Origin: Prevotella sp.
GTDB taxonomy: Bacteria > Bacteroidota > Bacteroidia > Bacteroidales > Bacteroidaceae
Assembly (NCBI GenBank): GCA_024697645.1
Contig: JAILFH010000114.1
Span: 33,814 to 97,813, forward strand
Direction of reading: 5' to 3'
DNA: 64,000 bases
How positions within the stretch are numbered: the stretch's first letter is position 1; every line of letters begins with the position of its first letter. The notes under the pieces are model-generated. The model was not told the origin of the DNA, ran no database searches, and saw only the letters and a list, made by a program, of their open reading frames with translations. This document shows positions 1-8,527 of the stretch, in pieces. The position numbers were made by a program, and so were the translations under genes.

Positions 1-2576
1 GCGAATGTGTCGTACTGATATTCATAAACACCCTTCGAACGGAAACCGTAGATAGCACCGAACGGGTTGTGCAACTGTACGCGTTGCAGCACCTCGCGGT
101 TACCGAAATAGAACTCGGTGTTGAGCGACGACAGCACAGTCTCGTCCATCGAGAGAATCTCATTGGAGTTATTACCGAACGTCATGTTGAAGTCGGCATA
201 GAACTTGCCCTTCTCGATGATGCGGTTAGTGTTCACGTTCAACTCCCAACCCACGTTGCGCATTGAACCGACGTTACGATAGGCAAGATCGTAGTAACCC
301 GTGTTAGACGGAATGCGCACAGTCGGCATCAGCATGTCGCGACGTGTAGCGCTATACCACTCGGCCTGAATCGTCAGTTTGTCATTGAAGAAGCCCAGGT
401 CGGCACCGATGTCGTAGGTCGAAGTGGTCTCCCAGCGCAGATTGGTCAGACGAATGTTGTTGGGTTTCATCGTACCCATGTCGATATAGCGGTCGCTCTG
501 AGAATAGATACTCTCATAGAGATAGTCCTGACCGGGCTGGTTACCTACCTTACCCCAACTGGGACGAATGGCGAGCATCGACAGCCACTCACGAGTGTTC
601 TTCATCCAAGGCTCGTCGACGATGATCCACTTTAGCGAAACTGCGGGGAAGTAACCCCAGCGCTTGTCGGGACCGAACTTTGTCGTACCATCGGCACGAA
701 GCGAGAAGTCGGCAACGTAGCGACCCTTGAAGGCATAGTGAGCAGAGAAGGTGTAGTACATCGAGCGCCACTGGCTGAAACTCGAACTCATGCCCGTCAC
801 ACGTCCACCGGCAACAGGACTATTGATACCGCCCGACGGCAGACGAGCCGCGTTGGTTCCCTGTCCGTTCGAACTACCTGAGGTCAACTCGAAACGTCCC
901 ATCGCCATCAACTGATGGTCCTTGTTGTTGAAATGAGGAATGAAGGTCAGCGTCTGCTTCGTGTTGAAGGCAACGCTCTTCGTACTTCCCGTATAGGCTG
1001 AGTTCACGTCGTTGTTCCACGAAACTGTCACTAGTTCGCTGGGATAGAACTTGTCGATATACTCATTGAAGATATTCATATACACACGGCCCTGCCAGTT
1101 CAACTGATGATGATCCTCATCGAGTCCGAGCAGACGATAGTCCAACTGGAATTCAGGCGTGATGTCGTACGTACGGTCGTCGAACTTAGCCAGATTGGCA
1201 CTTGCCACTGGGTTCACGTATCTGCGCTGGTCATTGGCAAACACGTCGGGGGCCGACTGAAGCATCGTGTAATACTTGTCGGTATCCACGCCAGTCACTG
1301 GATCCTGCTCATAGATGCTCATGTTCGGCATCTTCTTATAAGCCAGCGAGAGCAGACCGTCGTAGTTCTTCTTATTATTAGTATAGGTGAGCGAGAAGTT
1401 AGTCGCAATCTTGATGCGCTCACTGACATAGTAGTCAAGAGCCACACGGGTCGAGAAACGATCGAGTTGCTGCTTGATCACCGAACCCGTCTCGTGGTCG
1501 AAACCACCAGAGATACGGAATGTTGCCTTCTCACCACCACCAGTCACCGAGAGATAGTGGTTCTGGCGCAGACCCCATTGAGTCACTGCGTCCACCCAGT
1601 CGGTGTTGTTGTTATATTGTTCATACTCCGAGAATGTCGGGTCGTAGTTCAGTTCGCTGATATTAGCGGCACCGTCGTTCTGCTCAGGATTGAAGTACGA
1701 CTCCTTCAGCAGCATCGTGTAGTCGTCACCATTAAGCATCTTGTAGCCCTGAGGCTGATACGTACCGGTCAGACGGAGCGAATAGGTCAGTTTCGGTGTA
1801 CCGCGCGTACCACGCTTCGTCGTGATCTCGATTACACCATTAGCACCCTGCGAACCGTAGATGGCCGTAGCGGCAGCATCCTTCAGCACAGTGATTGAGG
1901 CGATATCCTCAGGGTTCACATTCAGCAACTGGGCGAACTGCTCGTCATTGGCGCTTGTTAGGTCGAAGTTGCTCATATCCACGTTCCACGTGTTACCGTT
2001 CACCACGATCAGCGGGTTCGAATTAGTCAACGTACTGATTGACGAAGCACCACGCAGACGCATCGTCGTACCAGCACCGAGGTTACCGGAAATCGACACG
2101 ATATCCAGACCGGCGATACGACCCTGAAGGGCTTCGTCGATGGTGTTCATGCCGAGACCTTCAAACTGCTTGGCGTCAATCGTCTGTGTAGCGAACGACA
2201 CCTCACGCTGCGGAATGGCCAGACCGCCACTGTTCAGACGACGCTTGGCGACAACCGTCACTTCCTTCAGGTTGGTCTCTGATGTCAGTTTAATCTGATA
2301 TTCCTCGCGGTCGATGGGCAAGGTCTGTGTCTTGCAGCCAACATAACTGAAGCGAATCTTGTCCCTTGTATTACGGATAGGCATCGAGAAGTTACCATTC
2401 AAGTCGGTCACTGTAGCCTCGATAATACGTCCTGCTCCGTCAATCTCACAAACGGAAGCACCCGTGAGTTCTCCAAATTCATCAACTACCGTACCGTGAA
2501 CGGCCGTAATCTGCGCCGAAGCACCGAGAGCCACTACGGAGAGCAGTGATAGCATGATATATCTTAGTTTCTTCAT
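1..2576 (-). CDS. SusC/RagA-like TonB-linked outer-membrane receptor, 3' end cut by window edge
   Basis: An open frame runs from ATG at 2576 through position 1, so about 858 N-terminal residues are visible and the end of the barrel is missing. Residues 1-22 form a signal peptide (MKKLRYIMLSLLSVVALGASAQ). A carboxypeptidase-regulatory-like domain follows (about 24-110), then a plug domain with the family signature around SITVLKDAAATAIYGSQGAN and the start of a large beta-barrel rich in alternating aromatic residues. Members import oligosaccharides or peptides across the outer membrane with TonB energy, normally with a SusD lipoprotein; a SusD gene would be expected downstream, outside the window. 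The gene starts 3 bp after the stop of the fasciclin-domain lipoprotein gene, so the two are surely cotranscribed. The substrate cannot be told from the sequence. Confidence 0.93.
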   Translation of the reverse strand, partial: MKKLRYIMLSLLSVVALGASAQITAVHGTVVDEFGELTGASVCEIDGAGRIIEATVTDLNGNFSMPIRNTRDKIRFSYVGCKTQTLPIDREEYQIKLTSETNLKEVTVVAKRRLNSGGLAIPQREVSFATQTIDAKQFEGLGMNTIDEALQGRIAGLDIVSISGNLGAGTTMRLRGASSISTLTNSNPLIVVNGNTWNVDMSNFDLTSANDEQFAQLLNVNPEDIASITVLKDAAATAIYGSQGANGVIEITTKRGTRGTPKLTYSLRLTGTYQPQGYKMLNGDDYTMLLKESYFNPEQNDGAANISELNYDPTFSEYEQYNNNTDWVDAVTQWGLRQNHYLSVTGGGEKATFRISGGFDHETGSVIKQQLDRFSTRVALDYYVSERIKIATNFSLTYTNNKKNYDGLLSLAYKKMPNMSIYEQDPVTGVDTDKYYTMLQSAPDVFANDQRRYVNPVASANLAKFDDRTYDITPEFQLDYRLLGLDEDHHQLNWQGRVYMNIFNEYIDKFYPSELVTVSWNNDVNSAYTGSTKSVAFNTKQTLTFIPHFNNKDHQLMAMGRFELTSGSSNGQGTNAARLPSGGINSPVAGGRVTGMSSSFSQWRSMYYTFSAHYAFKGRYVADFSLRADGTTKFGPDKRWGYFPAVSLKWIIVDEPWMKNTREWLSMLAIRPSWGKVGNQPGQDYLYESIYSQSDRYIDMGTMKPNNIRLTNLRWETTSTYDIGADLGFFNDKLTIQAEWYSATRRDMLMPTVRIPSNTGYYDLAYRNVGSMRNVGWELNVNTNRIIEKGKFYADFNMTFGNNSNEILSMDETVLSSLNTEFYFGNREVLQRVQLHNPFGAIYGFRSKGVYEYQYDTF

Positions 2577-2579
2577 AGT

Positions 2580-5201
2580 TTATCTCCTCCTTTTGGCTTC
2601 AGTTGTTTGATTGTTGATTTCTTCCTGCCACGAGGTGAGTTGTGCATCGTCGTAGAACAAAGCACCGTCAATCTGGTGAACCACCAGGTCTGACGCATTA
2701 TAAAGTTGCGTGGAGTTGATATTAGTCGCAGCCTGAATCCAGTATTCGCGACCAATGAGGTTGTAGTTGTTGCCCTTCACGACATTGCGTGTGTTGCCCA
2801 ACTGGTCAGTGATAGTCATATGGCTGTCGTCGCAAGTCACCGTCACACTGAAGAATCGGTTGTTGTTCGGGTTCAGCGTAGAAGTCTCATACTTCACAGC
2901 GTTGTGAGGCTCACCACCGATGAACACCGAGTTATCCTGAATGTGATACTTCAGGAAGTTCACAATGCGATCTGCAATCACCTTGCGGGCTGCCTTCAAC
3001 TTGTCGTTGTCGCCATCGAACTGCTCTGCGGTCAGGTCCTCATAGTCCTGCCAGTCGGGCAGATAACCGAGTTCGTGCAGACGCTCAATCTCAGCGTCAG
3101 TCGGTACATAGACGGTGTAGTTATAGGCATCGAACAGACTACAGTTGTAGTCGGCACAGGTGTAACTGCCCATACGTGCTTTCAGCAGCGTATTGGCCGT
3201 ACCACCATTGAGCAGCAGGTCGAAGAACTTCGTGCAATTCTCGCGGCCGTTCAGTGTCGAATAGAGCGAACGCTTACTCGACATCGGCATGCTCTCCTCC
3301 ACGACGTACGACTTACCGTTACCAGAGGTCGTTTGGTCGTAGATGCGGGTCACGGTCAGCGGTATGTTGTCCTCAATCTGCAGACCACCGGCGAGCGTCA
3401 TCACGCCTTCCTGACCAGCGTTCTGCACCTTAATCACGCTACCACCCTTTGTGCGATAGAACGTGTGTCCGTCCTCGATGTTGCCAACGATAATCAGATT
3501 GTCGAGCATGTCGCGCAGACGATTCTCCACCTGAGCGTCGCTTGCGTCGGTCAAGTCGCGTCCACCTTCAATGATCTGATGGTTCACGAGGTCATAATTA
3601 TATCTGTGCGCACGCACGCGCTTGCGATCAGTATCAAAATAGAACTCATACAACACCGACGTCGAATTTCCATACGTACAGGGGTCGATGTAGTAGAGCA
3701 TAGCACTGTTCGTCGGAATGATGAAACTGTAGTAAGAGTCCATAGAGTTCAGATAGGGCTCAAAGTCCAGATTCTCAATGGCCCAGTAGATCACGTTCAT
3801 CGTGTTCTCATTCACCAGAGCGGGGAACGATACCGACGCATAGGAAGCAGGGGTGAACACCTTATTTAATAAATAGACCACACCGTTGCATCCCATGAAA
3901 CAACTGTCCACATTCTCCTTCTTCACGCCGAGGGCCACCTTCGTTGTGTTGTCGACGATATTGTTGAACTTCGAGGGAACGGTCTCCGTGAACGTACGGA
4001 TGAGGTTGATGTCGAGCATCTTCACCAGCACCTTCATCGGCACGTTGTCCCATGTGCCGTACATATCCTGCAGCACCTTACCATCGTGATTCCACCAATA
4101 GTCGAGCGAAGTGTTGTTCGGAACGAGGATTGCACCAGCGTCGTAGTGCAGGTCGCGACCTGCGGTGTTGGTGTACATATACTGGTTCCAACCCGGATCG
4201 AAGCCCAGATAGGCGTCGACGGTGTTGCCATCGGGATCGGTCTTCAATTCACCAGCGTTCGGACTGCCGTACTGGCCTGTGTTGGCGGTCGAAGAGAAAT
4301 ACTTCAGCGTAAACACAGAGTCGGTGTTGTTGTACAGACGATTGTACTCCTTCGTGGCAGCCTCATCGTAGTAGGGAGCGCAGAAGCGGTCGAGCAGCGA
4401 ACTGAAGAGCGACATGTTGGCGTGAGAGCGGATAATCTCCACCATGTTGTCGGCCGATGTGGCCAGACCATCCATGCGCTGAATGTAACCATTCTTGCAC
4501 GTGATGTCGCGCTCAACAAGTTTCTTGCCGTTCACCCACGCGTCCTCAATCGTGTTCGACTCGCCATTGGTCAGGATGCTCAGGTCCTCGTCTGTAATGT
4601 TGTTGTGACGCATGAACACAGGAAGGAAGTGAATCATCGGCTTCGTGGTGTTGTCACGGAGCAGCACGATTCCGTTCTTCTTCTCCTTGTGCTTTGCCCA
4701 GAACTGCGTGTTCGGCATCTCGTCGGGATAGATGCGCGAAATCGAGTCAAAGACAGAGGCGGCTGTTTCGCGGCGCATGCACTGACCTTCCATCGGCGGG
4801 TTGCCACTCACGTTACTGAGCAGTTCCACCAAGTAGGCGTTGTTCACCATTGCGCTGTTGAACAGCAGTTTCTTTTGTGCGTTCGACAGATCCTCGTACT
4901 TACGCACTCCCCAGGAGTTCGACTTGAAGAACTCATCGTACACAGCGTCATCTGCCACGAACAGGGTTTTACTACCTGTCTGGCTGAGCACTGCCGTCTG
5001 GTTCAAGTCATCGATCAACCGGAGTGTGTAGCCGTAGTCACCATCTTCCTGCAGTCGTTCGTAGATAGAGTTGCCGAGCCATGATGGCTGACCGACTAAC
5101 TCGTCCTTATCGCACGACTGAAACAGTCCGGCACCAGTGAGCAACAGCATTGCTGACAACGCCGCTGCTCCAACTTTACTTTTCGGTACGTAACTTTTCA
5201 T
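2580..5201 (-). CDS. Fasciclin (FAS1)-domain surface lipoprotein
   Basis: This 873-aa protein has a lipoprotein signal ending in LFQSC with lipidated Cys30, followed by acidic residues (CDKDE) resembling the Bacteroidetes signal that sends lipoproteins to the cell surface. The N-terminal part (about 45-135) and a C-terminal part (about 660-850) read as FAS1-like folds, with phrases such as TLFVADDAVYDEFFKSN and YTVYVPTDAEIERLHELGYL. FAS1 domains mediate adhesion or binding. The gene lies directly upstream of the SusC-like receptor with a 3-bp gap, the usual place for an accessory surface lipoprotein of a nutrient-uptake complex, so it may be a substrate-binding partner. No catalytic motif was seen. 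The start gives a good lipoprotein signal and no better alternative exists. Confidence 0.78.
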   Translation of the reverse strand: MKSYVPKSKVGAAALSAMLLLTGAGLFQSCDKDELVGQPSWLGNSIYERLQEDGDYGYTLRLIDDLNQTAVLSQTGSKTLFVADDAVYDEFFKSNSWGVRKYEDLSNAQKKLLFNSAMVNNAYLVELLSNVSGNPPMEGQCMRRETAASVFDSISRIYPDEMPNTQFWAKHKEKKNGIVLLRDNTTKPMIHFLPVFMRHNNITDEDLSILTNGESNTIEDAWVNGKKLVERDITCKNGYIQRMDGLATSADNMVEIIRSHANMSLFSSLLDRFCAPYYDEAATKEYNRLYNNTDSVFTLKYFSSTANTGQYGSPNAGELKTDPDGNTVDAYLGFDPGWNQYMYTNTAGRDLHYDAGAILVPNNTSLDYWWNHDGKVLQDMYGTWDNVPMKVLVKMLDINLIRTFTETVPSKFNNIVDNTTKVALGVKKENVDSCFMGCNGVVYLLNKVFTPASYASVSFPALVNENTMNVIYWAIENLDFEPYLNSMDSYYSFIIPTNSAMLYYIDPCTYGNSTSVLYEFYFDTDRKRVRAHRYNYDLVNHQIIEGGRDLTDASDAQVENRLRDMLDNLIIVGNIEDGHTFYRTKGGSVIKVQNAGQEGVMTLAGGLQIEDNIPLTVTRIYDQTTSGNGKSYVVEESMPMSSKRSLYSTLNGRENCTKFFDLLLNGGTANTLLKARMGSYTCADYNCSLFDAYNYTVYVPTDAEIERLHELGYLPDWQDYEDLTAEQFDGDNDKLKAARKVIADRIVNFLKYHIQDNSVFIGGEPHNAVKYETSTLNPNNNRFFSVTVTCDDSHMTITDQLGNTRNVVKGNNYNLIGREYWIQAATNINSTQLYNASDLVVHQIDGALFYDDAQLTSWQEEINNQTTEAKRRR

Positions 5202-5440
5202 GTTAGGCTTTTTTGTTATTTATATATTGATTTGAATTTAATTCTTTCATTCATTGCCCTCACCTCTACCCCATCGGGATTCCATTTGGGCTCGCGAAAA
5301 AGAACCTCCTTCGTTTTTAATCTCTTCGTTTTATTACATCACTAATTTGTATCATCGTTTATTTTTCCATCTTCTGCTTTCTCATCGTCTTGTGACTCAT
5401 AGTCTTCTCATCTGCTTTCTCGTCCTCTTCTCATCTCGTT

Positions 5441-5480
5441 GTCTTGTAGTCTTGTAGACTTGTTGTCTCATTGACTCATA
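5441..5480. repeat. Tandem octamer array (GTCTTGTA/GACTTGTT type)
   Basis: Five octamers stand in perfect phase: GTCTTGTA, GTCTTGTA, GACTTGTT, GTCTCATT, GACTCATA. The whole 5202-5643 spacer is T-rich on the plus strand and contains looser versions of the same words; no gene or RNA was recognised in it. Confidence 0.75.
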
Positions 5481-5607
5481 ATTTCAATTTCATCTTCTCG
5501 GTTCATCTTTTTCTTCATCAAATAGCATCAACTTGCTTTCTCTCATCATGTTATAATTCATCTTGTCATCTTTTCGACATGTAAACTAAGTGAAACGTAA
5601 CCTTATA

Positions 5608-5639
5608 GACTCGTTGACTTGTAGACTCGTTGACTTGTC
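5608..5639. repeat. Tandem octamer array abutting a stop codon
   Basis: Four octamers in phase (GACTCGTT, GACTTGTA, GACTCGTT, GACTTGTC) end 4 bp before the stop codon of the minus-strand 848-aa gene. In that gene's direction the array reads GACAAGTC AACGAGTC TACAAGTC AACGAGTC directly after the stop. The same family lies after the stop of the GH97 gene at 18528. Confidence 0.8.
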
Positions 5640-5643
5640 GTCT

Positions 5644-8190
5644 CTACTTCACCACAATCTTCACTCCCGATGTCTCCTTGCCGTTCACGCCCTGCAGCAT
5701 ATAGATGCCAGGAACAATGTCAGCGGGAATCTCAAAGTAGCCATCGCGCATGAAACTCTGCGAATAAATCATCTGTCCTGCCTGATTGAACATTCTCACA
5801 GGCACTTGCAACTTGCTCGCTGCAGCAATGTGCATATAGAGTCGCTCACCACGACCGACCACCGTGCGCTCAGGCTCAATCCTGAACTCAGCAGCCTTTG
5901 CCACCTCAGTGGGTTTCTCAATGGCAGTGATGAAATCCTGATCCTTGATGGTGCTCTTGTAGTCGTACCACTTCAGTTGCGCCTTTCCAGGCATATAGAC
6001 GTTCTCGCCCATCTTCAGTCGATAGTCGAAGTGCTGCTTGCGCGTCGCGTCGCCCTGATAGATGTAGTCAGTGTTGCAGACAACCGCAAACACCACATTG
6101 TTCGCCGGCACATCCTGCAGTTTCATCACCACATCACCCTCACCCTCAATCGGCTGCGAGTAGTAAGTCCTACCCCTGCGGGTGCGGAAACAGAGTTGAC
6201 AGGTCATATTCTTGCCCAGCGGCTTGAAGTGAATGCTGATCAGGTCACCCTTGTTACCGCTGACGTGCAGCGGAATCTGGTTCGCCCCACTCCATCCGGG
6301 AGTCGTTCGCCATTCGGGATACCACCAGCCCAGTGAGTCCACCTCGTTACATTTATACATATTGGCATAGGGCGTAGCCTGCCAGACTTTTACTTTCTTC
6401 CAATACGGACTCCACTCCTGCTGTACGTTCAGCAGCCAGTTGTCGTCGAGCAACTTACGGCAGGCCATCGACCACTGACCGACGTCCACCAGTGCCTGAC
6501 GGGAGCGATACTCCATAATCAAGTGGCGCATCTGCTTTGCGCCCAGCGAGTCAGCCATTCCCTCCAACACACGGGTCTTGCAATAGCGCCAGATCCAGGG
6601 GATTGCGCCGCGACCCATAATCTCACTCAGGAAATGGGGGAACAGTTCGCCGTATTGCACACCACCGAGCAGATTTCTCCAGGTGCACACCTGCTGCGAA
6701 CCATTATACATATTCACACCCTCCGCACTCGGACCGCCAAACGAATCGTCGAGCAGCCAACCCGAATAGCACTCAATCGGCATGAATGGAGCAATCATGT
6801 TGCCTGCGCTCAGATAGCCCATGCTCGTAGGAGCCACACCGCTCTTCGCCAACTCAGCCTCGCCCTGCAGCCAGGTGTTGCCACCTTCGTGGAACCACGC
6901 TGACTGCTTGCATCCGTCCAAATCAGCAAAAGTCGCATGTATACCTTCATGTACGCATGCATTCTGCTGTCCAATCCTGTCACCATAGGTGCATTCGGGG
7001 TCGAAACAATAGATGGGATAATAACTCAGGAACACCATCGGCCACGACGAGCCGTTATAATAAGTTGTGCTCTGCCAGCCGCCAGTAGCAGTGTTGGGAG
7101 TTCCCGCGTCGAAACTCAGGCCCGAGCCGTAACCATATACCTGACTGTAGTATCCGTTTCGGGCGCGTTTGTCGGGCGGCCAACCAAACTCGTTGCGGAA
7201 GTAGGCGAAGTCCTCGTCCATCTTCTGAGCCAGCAATCGCATCGATTCCTCAGTGATCAGCGGGTTGGCCTTCGGGCCTACCGCCACGCTCCACCATTCG
7301 CCGTGCACCTCCTTCGCCACGTTCACGTTCTCGGGCAGTCGTCCCTTCGTCGGAGCCGACAGTTCGGGATACTCCCAGCGGAAGTCGTAGTTCAGAGTCG
7401 GTGAATATTCGGGCCACTCGTAGGAGATGGAAGGATCAAACACATTATAATAGAAATCGGTCTCAGCGCCACACTGACGCAGATAGGTCACCTTGTATTG
7501 TCCTGCCTGCGTGGCAACAATGGTTGCTGTGGTAGCGGTCGTGCCGTCGGGCAGTGTCCACAGCCAGATGGGAGTTTCTTCCTCGCCGTCGGGCAGCGTC
7601 ACCTTCGGAGCCAGCACAATCTGCTTGCCCTCTTCCCAGGCCACGACACTGTTGTCCTCGATCACTGCAGCCTTGCAGGCCTCACCGCGAACGCCATACA
7701 CGCGCAACTCACGCAGACCGCAGGCCTTCTCGCTCTTCATGTAGAAACGCAGTCGGTTCGACGTCATCTCCACATCGGTCTCCGAGAGGTTTGTCTCGTC
7801 GGGTGCGGCGAGCGTTGCAGCCTTCACCCACTCATGTCCGTTCCACCAAGCCACATAGGCATCCGTGGGCAACAGCACACCTTCCTCCTCATTCAGTGCC
7901 CAGTAGGCGCGGATGTTCGTGAAGCCATTATTGCGGTCCCACGCCATCTCCACATACTCATACTGACCATAAAATTCCTCACCGTGGTTCGAACTCCAAT
8001 AGTAATTGGCCGAAGTACGGTTGTCTTTGATAAGACTCAGCGGGTGCTCCTCCGAATCCACCGAGGCCGACACTTCTGACTGCGACGACAGATTAGTCGC
8101 CGTCTGGGCACGCATTGCTGACGTCGATGCGAACAGGGCGACGATGACAAAACATGCAATCCTCATGACTGATAAGGGTGAGCGTTCCAT
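5644..8190 (-). CDS. T9SS-exported putative gluzincin metalloprotease with discoidin-like domain
   Basis: This 848-aa secreted protein has a signal peptide ending near AMRAQ (residue 29). If Met9 is the true start, the first eight residues drop out and the signal looks more usual. Residues about 30-167 look like an F5/8-type C (discoidin) carbohydrate-binding domain, followed by an Ig-like region (about 170-255). The central part carries HEGIH (His414, Glu415, His418), a zincin motif, and HEGG with Glu435 as the likely third zinc ligand, set like the WE..A.W motif of the two DUF6055-like proteins in this window. The last 80 residues form a T9SS sorting domain ending in SGVKIVVK. It is therefore probably a surface or secreted peptidase acting on glycosylated protein. 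The substrate is unknown. Confidence 0.72.
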   Translation of the reverse strand: MERSPLSVMRIACFVIVALFASTSAMRAQTATNLSSQSEVSASVDSEEHPLSLIKDNRTSANYYWSSNHGEEFYGQYEYVEMAWDRNNGFTNIRAYWALNEEEGVLLPTDAYVAWWNGHEWVKAATLAAPDETNLSETDVEMTSNRLRFYMKSEKACGLRELRVYGVRGEACKAAVIEDNSVVAWEEGKQIVLAPKVTLPDGEEETPIWLWTLPDGTTATTATIVATQAGQYKVTYLRQCGAETDFYYNVFDPSISYEWPEYSPTLNYDFRWEYPELSAPTKGRLPENVNVAKEVHGEWWSVAVGPKANPLITEESMRLLAQKMDEDFAYFRNEFGWPPDKRARNGYYSQVYGYGSGLSFDAGTPNTATGGWQSTTYYNGSSWPMVFLSYYPIYCFDPECTYGDRIGQQNACVHEGIHATFADLDGCKQSAWFHEGGNTWLQGEAELAKSGVAPTSMGYLSAGNMIAPFMPIECYSGWLLDDSFGGPSAEGVNMYNGSQQVCTWRNLLGGVQYGELFPHFLSEIMGRGAIPWIWRYCKTRVLEGMADSLGAKQMRHLIMEYRSRQALVDVGQWSMACRKLLDDNWLLNVQQEWSPYWKKVKVWQATPYANMYKCNEVDSLGWWYPEWRTTPGWSGANQIPLHVSGNKGDLISIHFKPLGKNMTCQLCFRTRRGRTYYSQPIEGEGDVVMKLQDVPANNVVFAVVCNTDYIYQGDATRKQHFDYRLKMGENVYMPGKAQLKWYDYKSTIKDQDFITAIEKPTEVAKAAEFRIEPERTVVGRGERLYMHIAAASKLQVPVRMFNQAGQMIYSQSFMRDGYFEIPADIVPGIYMLQGVNGKETSGVKIVVK

Positions 8191-8241
8191 TTAGGCTGCA
8201 ATTTTAAGTGATAAAAATTAGTTAGTCTCTTAAAAACCTTA

Positions 8242-8273
8242 CAAAGGTACAATATTTTCTAAGGATTTGCAAA
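8242..8273 (-). promoter_or_regulatory. Promoter of the 848-aa metalloprotease gene
   Basis: On the minus strand, TTTG (8270-8273), a 20-nt spacer and TACCTTTG (8242-8249) match the Bacteroidetes primary-sigma consensus. The start codon lies about 50 nt downstream at 8190. Confidence 0.75.
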
Positions 8274-8336
8274 CATAATTAGAAAAATTTTTTGAAAAAT
8301 TGTATTTTAACACTTACACCCTATGGAGCCGCTGAA

Positions 8337-8350
8337 AAAATCGTCCAAAA
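8337..8350. promoter_or_regulatory. Candidate operator AAAATCGTCCAAAA
   Basis: The sequence TCGTCC (GGACGA on the other strand) in an A/T-rich frame lies between two divergent promoters. Three further copies lie in the other divergent promoter region at 16347-16456. A looser copy (AATCCAAACACG) follows at about 8362. No regulator gene for it is in view. Confidence 0.4.
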
Positions 8351-8393
8351 AATAAAAAAATAATCCAAACACGTCGATTTAACAGAAAATTTC

Positions 8394-8424
8394 TTGCTAA
8401 TTCAAAAAAAAATCATTAGTTTTG
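8394..8424 (+). promoter_or_regulatory. Promoter of the DUF4859-repeat protein gene
   Basis: TTGC (8394-8397), a 19-nt spacer and TAGTTTTG (8417-8424) give a reasonable Bacteroidetes promoter. The 5' leader to the ATG at 8528 would be about 95 nt and A/T-rich. Confidence 0.55.
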
Positions 8425-8527
8425 CGAAATAAATTAGAACTATACCAAACCGAATAATTTTTTAAACTTTTACAAATTTGAAAATCATTAATACTCAATT
8501 TATCAACCTAAAATTAATTAACATGTT

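Noticed and set aside
2706..5084. Long plus-strand frames opposite the fasciclin-domain gene
   Set aside because: Valine/arginine/histidine-rich translations in the antisense frame of a well-supported gene; they arise from its codon usage. The same holds for long antisense frames at 1107-1898, 5590-6336, 12660-13877, 14244-15530 and 24134-24757.
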